DNA from: CAVPGH01 sp046726955
Lineage (GTDB): Bacteria > Acidobacteriota > Vicinamibacteria > Fen-336
Direction of reading: 5' to 3'
DNA: 15,604 bases
Assembly (NCBI GenBank): GCA_046726955.1
Contig: JBKPBQ010000325.1
Coordinates: forward strand, 1-15,604
Positions 1 through 5,711 of the stretch are shown here, piece by piece (the first letter of the stretch is position 1; every line of letters begins with the position of its first letter). The position numbers and the translations under genes were made by a program. The notes beneath the pieces are model-generated. The model saw only the letters and a program-made list of their open reading frames with translations, did no database searches and was not told the DNA's origin.

Positions 1-141
1 CACGCGGTGAACTCGTCGACGGTGACCGACGTCAAGGCGCTGCGCAGCGTGCTCGAAACGTTGACGCCGGGCGACGCGGTCGTGCTGCAGCTCGAGCGCG
101 CCGACGGCCTGCGGTTCGTGGGGCTCGAATTGACCGAGTGA
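1..141 (+). CDS. C-terminal end of an HtrA/DegP-family serine protease (PDZ domain), partial
   Basis: Only the last 46 residues lie in the window; frame 1 is open from the first base to a TGA. The peptide begins HAVNSSTVTDVKAL and continues through a TPGDAVVLQLER segment to LRFVGLELTE. This is the usual end of the last PDZ domain in HtrA/DegP/DegQ proteases: a 'VNG/NSxxV.s..dLr..L' helix region, then the 'pGd.V.l.v.R.G' strand. In that family the PDZ domain binds unfolded C-termini and gates an envelope trypsin-like protease. The catalytic domain is outside the window, so the protease assignment is inferred from the PDZ end alone. A stand-alone PDZ protein or a site-2 protease with a terminal PDZ domain is possible. 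Confidence 0.6.
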   Translation, partial: HAVNSSTVTDVKALRSVLETLTPGDAVVLQLERADGLRFVGLELTE

Positions 142-160
142 AGCGCGAGGAGAAGTAGCG

Positions 161-182
161 TCTCCGGCCCGAAATACGGAGA
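161..182 (+). terminator. Weak hairpin downstream of the protease gene
   Basis: TCTCCG (161-166) and CGGAGA (177-182) can pair as a 6-bp stem around a 10-nt loop, about 20 nt after the protease stop. Only TT follows before mixed sequence, so it lacks the U-run of a good intrinsic terminator. The rest of 142-297 shows no gene and no convincing promoter. Confidence 0.25.
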
Positions 183-297
183 TTGAACGCGATTTTCACG
201 CCGCGCGTCGTCCCGCTTCCTAACATTGGAGTGATGGCACGAGCGAGCGGCGTGGGCGCCCGCTGCTCGAAGCCGGGGGCGGAAGCGGCAAACGACA

Positions 298-852
298 GTG
301 TCTCCGCGACTCGCGTTCAATCTCAGCGTGCTCTTGGGTTTCATCGCGTGGGGGATCGTCGCGCGGGAGTACATCTGGCCCGCGCTGCGCGGCCGACGCC
401 GAGCCGACGCGTTGCGTCCCATCCTGATGCTCCACGCCTTCCGTTTCGTGGGCCTCTCCTTCATCGTGCCCGGCGTCGTCTCGACGGACCTGCCCGTGTC
501 CTTCGCTGGTCCGGCGGCTTACGGCGATTTCGCCACGGCGATCCTCGCGTTGCTCTCGATCGCGCTGCTTCGGACCCCCTTCGCTGTGGTCCTGGTCTGG
601 GCGTTCAACGTCCTGGGAACCGCGGATCTGCTCCACGCGGTCTACGAAGGCATCCGGTTGGACTTCGCCCCGGGACTGCAAGGCGCCGCCTATTTCATTC
701 CGGTGGCCCTCGTACCGCTGCTCCTCATGACGCATGGGCTGACCTTCCGCCTCCTGCTCCAACGCGACCGTGCGTGGATCGAAAGCGCAGCCGTCGTCCG
801 CGAGGGGCTCTTCGAGCGAGCGGCGCCCGACCAGAAGAGGACCGCCGGATGA
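298..852 (+). CDS. Small integral membrane protein of unknown function
   Basis: This 184-residue protein is read from a GTG at 298; a purine-rich GGAAGCGG lies about 11-18 bases upstream, and no in-frame ATG gives the first membrane helix. Hydrophobic stretches at roughly residues 8-25, 45-62, 75-92, 95-112 and 130-150 suggest four to five membrane helices with short polar links such as RGRRRAD. The C-terminal 30 residues (RDRAWIESAAVVREGLFERAAPDQKRTAG) are charged and probably cytoplasmic. I recognise no catalytic motif or named family. It follows the protease gene after 156 bp and precedes a dehydrogenase after 112 bp, all on the plus strand, but the spacing does not prove an operon. Confidence 0.75.
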   Translation: MSPRLAFNLSVLLGFIAWGIVAREYIWPALRGRRRADALRPILMLHAFRFVGLSFIVPGVVSTDLPVSFAGPAAYGDFATAILALLSIALLRTPFAVVLVWAFNVLGTADLLHAVYEGIRLDFAPGLQGAAYFIPVALVPLLLMTHGLTFRLLLQRDRAWIESAAVVREGLFERAAPDQKRTAG

Positions 853-964
853 ACGGGAGCGCGAAGGACGGCTCGGACCGCTTCCGCCGGGCGCGACCGA
901 CGCCCGGGTTCGTGGACGTCCCCGCCTAGCGGCTCGACTTCCGGGCGAGTTTCGGAAGGCGAGG

Positions 965-1843
965 ATGAGTACTGCGGGCATGGGGACAGCGGACGAAACA
1001 GGGAGGGACGGCCCGACGAAGACCAGCCCGCTGCCCAGGGTTGTGCTCGTCACCGGGGCGGGAGGCGGGCTGGGGAGGGCCCTCGCCCTTGCGCTGAAAG
1101 CGCAGGGGTATCAGGTGTTCGGGACGAGCCGGCGGCCGGAAGGCCGGGAGGCCGGGACGGAGGTTCCACTCCTGCCGCTCGACGTGCGGTTGGAGGAGTC
1201 GGTAGGGGCGGCGATCGATGAAGTGCGCCGGCGTGCGGACAGGCTCGACGTACTCGTCAACAATGCGGCCTACCGGTTTCACGGAGCGGTCGAGGAGACG
1301 AGCATCGAGGAGGCGAGGGCGCTCTTCGAGACGAACTTCCTGGGCATGCACCGGGTGACGCGCGCAGTGCTCCCAATCCTGCGCCGGAGCAGCGGAGGGA
1401 GAATCGTCAACATCAGCTCGCTGGCCGGCCTGAACGCCCCACCCTTCGGTGCCGTGTACGCCGCTTCCAAGGCGGCGCTCGAGGCGTACTCGGAGGCACT
1501 GTGGCACGAGGTCAGGCCGCTCGGAATCCACGTGTCGTTGATCGAGCCGGGGCCGCTCCGCTCGGAAGGGCGGGACACGGCGGTGCAGCCGAAGGAGACG
1601 ATCGCCGCGTACGACGGGCCCCGACAGCGCGCGCTCGACGCCATCCGGCGGGCCGAGCAGACGGGGCGATTGCTTCCCGCCCACGTAGCAGAATGCGTAG
1701 TCCGCGTCGTCAGCAGCCGCTCGCCCAGGCTGCGGTATCGCGTGGGAGCCGAAGCCAGCTGGCTGCCGCGCCTCAAGAGCGCGCTGCCCTGGGCGTGGTA
1801 CGTCAAGGGGGTACGGCGCAAGTACGACCTCGACGAGCGCTAG
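965..1843 (+). CDS. SDR family NAD(P)-dependent oxidoreductase
   Basis: This is a classical short-chain dehydrogenase/reductase of 292 residues. The ATG at 965 was chosen because GGAAGGCGAGG lies directly before it; the frame is open further upstream but without a site. After a polar N-terminal extension of about 24 residues come VLVTGAGGGLG (the TGxxxGxG dinucleotide loop, residues 30-37), the LDV after strand 3, NNAA (99-102), a catalytic serine in INISS-type context (151-152) and YAASK (Tyr165, Lys169). The PG motif after strand 6 (IEPGPLRSE) is present. The arginines after strand 2 (GTSRRPEGR) suggest NADPH. The active site is intact; the substrate cannot be read from sequence. The gene converges on the exporter gene and shares its stop region: CTAG at 1840-1843 gives TAG on both strands. 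Confidence 0.9.
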   Translation: MSTAGMGTADETGRDGPTKTSPLPRVVLVTGAGGGLGRALALALKAQGYQVFGTSRRPEGREAGTEVPLLPLDVRLEESVGAAIDEVRRRADRLDVLVNNAAYRFHGAVEETSIEEARALFETNFLGMHRVTRAVLPILRRSSGGRIVNISSLAGLNAPPFGAVYAASKAALEAYSEALWHEVRPLGIHVSLIEPGPLRSEGRDTAVQPKETIAAYDGPRQRALDAIRRAEQTGRLLPAHVAECVVRVVSSRSPRLRYRVGAEASWLPRLKSALPWAWYVKGVRRKYDLDER

Positions 1844-2709
1844 TGCGATCGGCCCCCGCCCGTCGACAGCCAGGAGCCGCCGAGGATGAGGGCGAGCCCG
1901 GCAATCGACACGGCCCCGAGGCGCTCGCCGAGCGCGAGCATGCCGAAAACAACTGCCACGACGGGGTTCACGTAGGTGATGACGCTCGCCCGGCTCGGAC
2001 CCGCTTCGAGGATGAGCCGGAAGAAGACGACGAGCCCGAGTGCGGTGCAGACGACTCCGAGCACGACGATGGACGCCCACCCGGCGAGACCGGGCATCCC
2101 GTCGGGAGGGGCCGCGAGGGCGGCGGGGAGGAGGGCGATCGCGGCGACCGTCAGGCTGGCGGCGACGGGCCCGAGGGGGTCGAGATCGACAAGGTGACGG
2201 CTAACGATGAACGGCGCGATCGCGTACCCGAGCGTCGCCAGGAGGACCAGCGCCGCGCCGAGCAGCTCGGCAGGTTTGCCCGCGACGTCGATGCCGAGCA
2301 GGGCGATGACGCCACCGAATCCGAGCACGAGCCCGATCAGCCTCGGGCCGGTCGGCCGGTCGGCGGACCGCAGGCCCAGCGACAGGAGCGCGACGAGGAG
2401 CGGCATCGTGGCCACGAGGATCGCGGCCAGGGACGACGTGAGGTGCCGCTCGCCGAGGGCGATCAGCACGAAGGGCACGGCGACCTCGCACGCCGCATAG
2501 GCCACGATGGCGCGGCCACGCCCCCGCAGGCCGCGGAGGGCGCCGCGGCGGCTCGCCAGGGGCAAGAGGAGCAGCGCGGCGAGCGCGATCCGCGACCACG
2601 CCACGAACGCCGGCGGCACGCCCGCATCGACGGCAATCTTGATGAACAGATACGGAACGCCCCAGATGACGGAGCTGGCCACGAAGAGGGCCCACGCGCG
2701 GGAGCTCAT
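1840..2709 (-). CDS. EamA/DMT-family transporter (drug/metabolite exporter)
   Basis: This 289-residue protein has about ten hydrophobic helices and the two-fold internal repeat of the EamA (DUF6) family. The N-terminal half opens with ALFVASSVIWGVPYLFIKIAVD, the hallmark 'W(G)..y...K' first helix, and the second half carries VITYVNPVVAVVFGMLALGE, the conserved 'P..a......lgE' segment. Members export amino acids, purines or drugs across the inner membrane by proton exchange; the substrate is not predictable here. Its ATG immediately follows the TetR stop (TAG then ATG, no spacer) and no separate strong SD is visible, so translation is probably coupled. Control is therefore likely through the TetR protein. 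Confidence 0.92.
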   Translation of the reverse strand: MSSRAWALFVASSVIWGVPYLFIKIAVDAGVPPAFVAWSRIALAALLLLPLASRRGALRGLRGRGRAIVAYAACEVAVPFVLIALGERHLTSSLAAILVATMPLLVALLSLGLRSADRPTGPRLIGLVLGFGGVIALLGIDVAGKPAELLGAALVLLATLGYAIAPFIVSRHLVDLDPLGPVAASLTVAAIALLPAALAAPPDGMPGLAGWASIVVLGVVCTALGLVVFFRLILEAGPSRASVITYVNPVVAVVFGMLALGERLGAVSIAGLALILGGSWLSTGGGRSH

Positions 2710-3330
2710 CTAGTCCCGTCGTCTGGCCGTCGGCGGCACCCGGCCTCGAGGACGATCGGAGGACGGGGGCCGGTAGGCCTCGATCAGCGTGCGGGCCGTG
2801 TCCGTGATCCCGACCACGGGGCGGTTCTTCGCGTCGAAGGTCCGGGCCGCGATCCACGCGCCGTCGATGAGCAGGGCGAGCTGCGAGGCCAGTCGGTCGG
2901 GCTGCCGCAGCCCTGCGGCCGCCGCGAGGGCGCTCAGGCGGTCGCGCATGGCCTGCTTGTGCCGCATCGCGACGCGGTGGCCCGGGTGCCTCGGCTCGGG
3001 GAACGCCATGACCGCCCCCTGGAAGACACACCCGAGGCAGTCGGGGCTGGCGGCCAGGCTCTCGATCGCCTCGAAGAGGGCGAGGAGACGCGCCTCCGGC
3101 GATTCGGCGCCGGCCATGGCCTTCTCCGCCCAGCTCCAGAACTGCGCGTCGGCCCGCGACAGATAGGCGGCGATGAGCGCGTCCTTGGACGGGAAGTGGC
3201 GATAGAGCGTCATCTTCGCGACGCCCGACTCGGCCAGGATCCGGTCGATGCCCACGGCCGGGAAGCCGTGGCGCTGGAACAGCCGGCCCGCCGTATCGAG
3301 CAGGCGATCTCGTGGCGCCGACACCCCCAT
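2710..3330 (-). CDS. TetR/AcrR family transcriptional regulator
   Basis: This 206-residue protein has a TetR N-terminal DNA-binding domain: helix 1 (RDRLLDTAGRLFQRHGF), then the helix-turn-helix at about residues 26-46 (IDRILAESGVAKMTLYRHFPSK), matching the 'I...aGVs..tlY.HFpsKe.L' consensus. The ligand/dimer domain contains the CLGCVFQGAVMAFPEP segment seen in a common AcrR subgroup. Translation starts at an ATG preceded by GGGAGGGG about 9 bases upstream. It is first in a two-gene unit with the exporter and divergent from the hydrolase; inverted repeats in the spacer are its likely binding sites. The inferred role is autorepression plus repression of exporter and hydrolase until a small ligand binds. 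The ligand is unknown. Confidence 0.93.
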   Translation of the reverse strand: MGVSAPRDRLLDTAGRLFQRHGFPAVGIDRILAESGVAKMTLYRHFPSKDALIAAYLSRADAQFWSWAEKAMAGAESPEARLLALFEAIESLAASPDCLGCVFQGAVMAFPEPRHPGHRVAMRHKQAMRDRLSALAAAAGLRQPDRLASQLALLIDGAWIAARTFDAKNRPVVGITDTARTLIEAYRPPSSDRPRGRVPPTARRRD

Positions 3331-3356
3331 GACCGCGGTCCCCTCCCGAAAAAGAG

Positions 3357-3386
3357 TTGACGCCGATTATACAGACCTGTCATTCT
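3357..3386 (+). promoter_or_regulatory. Candidate promoter of the MBL hydrolase gene
   Basis: TTGACG (3357-3362, five of six to the -35 consensus) is followed after 18 bp by CATTCT (3381-3386, a poor -10). The predicted start near 3393 would leave a leader of about 65 nt. One inverted repeat lies in the spacer and the other over the start point, which fits repression. Confidence 0.35.
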
Positions 3387-3392
3387 CGCCAA
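3366..3392 (-). promoter_or_regulatory. Promoter of the TetR-exporter unit
   Basis: On the minus strand a perfect TATAAT lies at 3371-3366, with TTGGCG at 3392-3387 (15-bp spacer) as the best -35. The start would be near 3359, about 28 nt before the ATG, with GGGAGGGG as Shine-Dalgarno. It overlaps the divergent hydrolase promoter and abuts the 3371-3381 repeat. Confidence 0.5.
3371..3381. promoter_or_regulatory. Secondary TetR-type operator half-copy
   Basis: ACAGACCTGTC here repeats the core of the larger inverted repeat 26 bp downstream (ACAGACTTGTC, 3397-3407) with one change. It contains a small inverted repeat, ACAG-AC-CTGT, and abuts the minus-strand -10. Confidence 0.45.
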
Positions 3393-3394
3393 GT

Positions 3395-3412
3395 AGACAG
3401 ACTTGTCTGTCT
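3395..3412. promoter_or_regulatory. Perfect TetR-type operator palindrome
   Basis: AGACAGAC-TT-GTCTGTCT has 8-bp perfect arms around a 2-bp centre, the size and form of operators bound by TetR dimers. It lies between the TetR gene and the divergent hydrolase, at the predicted hydrolase start site. Assignment to the adjacent TetR protein is inferred from position. Confidence 0.65.
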
Positions 3413-3418
3413 CTCAAA

Positions 3419-3452
3419 CGGGGAGTCCTGAACTCCTCCCCGAAAAGGAGGA
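3419..3452 (+). promoter_or_regulatory. Hydrolase leader with two mutually exclusive hairpins over the RBS
   Basis: The ribosome binding site AAGGAGGA (3445-3452) lies 5 bases before the ATG. TCCTCC (3434-3439) is complementary to its GGAGGA (3447-3452) with a 7-nt loop, which would hide it. CGGGGAG (3419-3425) can pair with CTCCCCG (3436-3442), using some of the same bases and freeing the site. The pairings are visible; regulation is inference. Confidence 0.4.
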
Positions 3453-3457
3453 TTCCC

Positions 3458-4294
3458 ATGAGGGCAATCACGTGGGCTGTACACCGGTACGCCTCCCCGG
3501 CCTCGGGCATCATGGCCAACGCCTACCTCGTGGAGACCGCTCGAGGAGTCGTGGCCATCGACGCAACGCTCACGGAAACGGACAGCAAGGCGCTGCGGAC
3601 GATGCTGACCGGGCTCGGCAAGCCGCTGCGGGCGGTGCTGCTCACCCACGGGCATCCCGATCACTACAATGGCGTCACGAATCTCCGCCCGGCGGACGGC
3701 GTTCCCGTACTAGCCACGGCCGGAGTCGACCGGACGATTCGCGAGAGCGACGCCGCGAAGGCGCAGCAGTGGACGCCCACGTTCGGCGCGGAGTGGCCGG
3801 CCCGCCGGACCTTTCCCGACCGGATCGTTCGGGACCGCGAGTCGCTGACCTTCGACGAGCTGACTTTCACCGTCCACGATCTCGGCCCCGGCGAGTCCCA
3901 CAGCGATTCGATCTGGGTGATGTCCGGCGCCGGACGCGCCGCTTTCATCGGCGATGTTGTCCTGAACCACGTTCACGCCTACGTGAGCGACGGCCACACG
4001 GGCGCCTGGCTGCAAAACCTCGAGCGGGTCAAAGGCCTCGTGGAGGACATGCCCGTCTACCCGGGCCATGGCGAGCCGGGGACCGTGGAGATGCTGAGCT
4101 GGCAGAAGGACTACCTGCTCCGCTACCGCAAGGAGGTGGCGGCGCTGGCGCAGGGCCGGACGTCGTTGACCGACGACGAGAAGGCGACCCTCACCGCCCT
4201 GATGAAGGAGCAGCTCGGCAGCGACCAGCTCGAGTTCCTGATCGGCCTGGGGGCCGACGCGGTGGCCCGGGAGCTGTCGACGAGCGGGCGGTGA
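3458..4294 (+). CDS. MBL-fold metallo-hydrolase
   Basis: This 278-residue protein has the metallo-beta-lactamase fold with a full metal-ligand set: THGHPDH (His64, His66, Asp68, His69), His148 in GESHSDS, Asp166 in FIGDVV, and His204 in YPGHGEPG. The N-terminal strands (NAYLVETARGVVAIDAT) are typical of the glyoxalase II-like/general hydrolase branch. No signal peptide is visible, so it is probably cytoplasmic. The C-terminal 70 residues form a helical tail with regularly placed charges. The start is fixed by AAGGAGGA just upstream. It is divergent from a TetR repressor and exporter, which suggests joint response to a small molecule. Substrate is not predictable: thioester, lactone, or sulfatase-like ester are all possible, and antibiotic hydrolysis is not implied. 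Confidence 0.9.
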   Translation: MRAITWAVHRYASPASGIMANAYLVETARGVVAIDATLTETDSKALRTMLTGLGKPLRAVLLTHGHPDHYNGVTNLRPADGVPVLATAGVDRTIRESDAAKAQQWTPTFGAEWPARRTFPDRIVRDRESLTFDELTFTVHDLGPGESHSDSIWVMSGAGRAAFIGDVVLNHVHAYVSDGHTGAWLQNLERVKGLVEDMPVYPGHGEPGTVEMLSWQKDYLLRYRKEVAALAQGRTSLTDDEKATLTALMKEQLGSDQLEFLIGLGADAVARELSTSGR

Positions 4295-4306
4295 GGGACC
4301 CCGCCC
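4286..4306. other. GC hairpin between convergent genes
   Basis: GGGCGG (4286-4291) and CCGCCC (4301-4306) can form a 6-bp all-GC stem with a 9-nt loop spanning the hydrolase stop codon. No T-run follows on either strand, so intrinsic termination is doubtful. Confidence 0.25.
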
Positions 4307-4309
4307 CGA

Positions 4310-5062
4310 TCACACCTGGGCGAACCCGCCGTCCACCGCGATCTCGCTTCCCGTGATGAAGGACGCCTCGCCGGAGGCGAGGAACGTGGCGGCGGCGGCG
4401 ACCTCATCCGCGGATCCGATCCGCCCAAGCGGCACCCCCTTGCCGATGCCGTCCACGAGCTCGGCCGCTTCCTTCGCGGGCAGGCCCATCTTTCCGAAGA
4501 TCGGCGTTTCGATGGGGCCCGGGCTCACGGCGTTCACGCGCACCTTGCGTCCGGCGAGCTCCGCGGCCACCGACCGGATCAGCCCGCGAAGGGCAGCCTT
4601 GGTAGCGCTGTAGGCCGCGGTTCCCGGAAGTCCCTTCTGTCCCGCGACGGACGAGTTGACGATGACCGACGCTCCCTCGGACAGCAGCGGAAGCGCGTGC
4701 TTCATGGCGAGCCACGGCCCCTTCACATTCAATGTCCACATCGCGTCGAAGTCCCGCGGGTCCGCCTCGGCCAGCGGCGCGAAGCGCGCGATCCCCGCGT
4801 TCAGGAAGAGGACGTCCAGGCGCCCGTGCGTGCGCGCCACCCTCTCGAACAGCTCGGCGACCTGGACCGGGTCGGCGGCGTCGGACGCCACGACCTCCGC
4901 CCGGTCTCCGAGCTCTCGTCGGGCCTCCTCCAGAGTCTCGGGGTTGCGGCCGGTCACGACCACGCGGGCCCCTTCCGCGGCGAACCGCTTCGCCGTCGCC
5001 AGTCCGATTCCCGTCGTCCCTCCTGTGATGAGCGCAACGCGCCCTTCGAGCTTCTTCGACAT
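4310..5062 (-). CDS. SDR family oxidoreductase (3-oxoacyl-ACP reductase-like)
   Basis: This 250-residue classical SDR starts at MSKKLEGRVALITGG; the ATG at 5062 is preceded by GGGGAGGA. Motifs are complete: TGGTTGIG (residues 13-20), DAAD after strand 3, LNAG (87-90), NSS (serine 137/138), YSATK (Tyr151, Lys155), SPGPIETP after strand 6, and the C-terminal ITGSEIAVDGGF. The whole plan matches FabG-like reductases and glucose-dehydrogenase-like SDRs; GRN after strand 2 suggests NADP(H). It lies downstream of an Rrf2 regulator on the same strand but beyond a terminator, so it needs its own promoter in 5063-5142. It is very often in such Rrf2/TetR neighbourhoods that SDRs are regulated by redox or electrophile stress; here that is inference. 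Confidence 0.92.
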   Translation of the reverse strand: MSKKLEGRVALITGGTTGIGLATAKRFAAEGARVVVTGRNPETLEEARRELGDRAEVVASDAADPVQVAELFERVARTHGRLDVLFLNAGIARFAPLAEADPRDFDAMWTLNVKGPWLAMKHALPLLSEGASVIVNSSVAGQKGLPGTAAYSATKAALRGLIRSVAAELAGRKVRVNAVSPGPIETPIFGKMGLPAKEAAELVDGIGKGVPLGRIGSADEVAAAATFLASGEASFITGSEIAVDGGFAQV

Positions 5063-5100
5063 CGCGTCCTCCCCGGGGGGCCCGAATCCGGCCCGCCCGC

Positions 5101-5128
5101 ATAATGAAACTGTGTACGTGATATAGTT
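5101..5128 (-). promoter_or_regulatory. Control region of the SDR gene with a partial inverted repeat
   Basis: AACT (5108-5111) and AGTT (5125-5128) form an inverted repeat with 13-bp spacing, a geometry also found before the upstream Rrf2 gene. On the minus strand CATTAT (5106-5101) is a possible -10. No good -35 is visible. This A/T-rich patch stands out in a GC-rich region. Confidence 0.3.
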
Positions 5129-5142
5129 ACGATTAGTTCGCC

Positions 5143-5180
5143 AAAAAAACCTCGGGTCCGGCAGGGAGTTGTGCCCGAGG
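5143..5180 (-). terminator. Rho-independent terminator of the Rrf2 gene
   Basis: Read on the minus strand, CCTCGGG (5180-5174) pairs with CCCGAGG (5156-5150) around a 17-nt loop, followed at once by seven T (5149-5143). It begins 1 base after the Rrf2 stop codon and should separate the regulator from the downstream SDR gene. Confidence 0.8.
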
Positions 5181-5181
5181 C

Positions 5182-5604
5182 TCAGCCCCGGCGGACGATC
5201 TGGGCGGCGAGGTCCGCGATCGTGCGGCGCGACAGCCGCTGCAGGGTGGCGGCCTCCACGTCGTGCACGACCTCGTCCAGGAGGGGCAGGATGTTCCGGC
5301 CGACCACGCACTTCTTGTCGGGCTCACAGTGGTGGAGCTGGGCCGGCGAGTCCTTCTCGACCGCCCGGTAGACGTCGGCGAGCGTCACGCGGGACGCGGG
5401 CCGGGCGAGGCGTGCCCCGCCGCCCTTGCCCAGCGAGACCTCGATGAGGCCCGCCTCGCGGAGCCGCCCGAACAGGCTCCGGAGGAACGCGGGATTGGTG
5501 TTGACGCTGCGGGCGAGCTCAGCGGAGGTCACCGGGCGGTCCGTCTTCACGGCAAGGGCGGTCAGCACGTGGGTCGCGAGCGCGAAATGCGAGTTCGCGA
5601 ACAT
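5182..5604 (-). CDS. Rrf2 family transcriptional regulator
   Basis: This 140-residue winged-helix regulator opens with FANSHFALATHVLTALA and carries the recognition region SAELARSVNTNPAFLRSLFGRLREAGLIE and a glycine-rich wing (GKGGGARLARP, about residues 59-69), all standard for Rrf2 proteins. Iron-sulfur members such as IscR and NsrR have three clustered cysteines; this one has only two, Cys93 and Cys99 (HHCEPDKKC). That resembles YwnA-type members and suggests thiol redox sensing or no cluster, but is not proof. The ATG at 5604 has no Shine-Dalgarno and lies 9 bases after a -10 box, so the message looks leaderless. It is divergent from pgm and upstream of an SDR gene, its probable target. 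Confidence 0.9.
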   Translation of the reverse strand: MFANSHFALATHVLTALAVKTDRPVTSAELARSVNTNPAFLRSLFGRLREAGLIEVSLGKGGGARLARPASRVTLADVYRAVEKDSPAQLHHCEPDKKCVVGRNILPLLDEVVHDVEAATLQRLSRRTIADLAAQIVRRG

Positions 5605-5605
5605 T

Positions 5606-5641
5606 CTGTATTCATCGTACCAACAGTTATGGTCAGGTCAA
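5606..5641 (-). promoter_or_regulatory. Rrf2 promoter giving a leaderless transcript, with operator-like repeat
   Basis: On the minus strand TTGACC (5641-5636) and TACGAT (5619-5614) are spaced 16 bp. Transcription would begin 1-3 bases before the ATG at 5604. CTGT (5606-5609) and ACAG (5623-5626) form a 4-bp-arm inverted repeat over the -10, consistent with autorepression. Confidence 0.5.
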
Positions 5642-5711
5642 GCGCCGCCCGGACGACTCGTCATCGCCCTGCGCAACGAATAACCTAGAGGCCTCGCCCA
5701 GGGGTGACCAC

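Noticed and set aside
1501..3360. A 619-codon plus-strand frame across the exporter and TetR genes
   Set aside because: It is antisense to two clear genes, is extremely rich in Arg, Glu, Gly and Asp, and has no ribosome site or domain.
3458..4294. Antibiotic resistance by a metallo-beta-lactamase
   Set aside because: The fold is shared, but no signal peptide is present and the motif context is that of general MBL hydrolases. Neighbouring TetR and exporter do not make it a resistance gene.
4286..4306. Bidirectional intrinsic terminator between the hydrolase and SDR genes
   Set aside because: The GC stem exists but no T-run follows on either strand, so it was kept only as a hairpin with low confidence.
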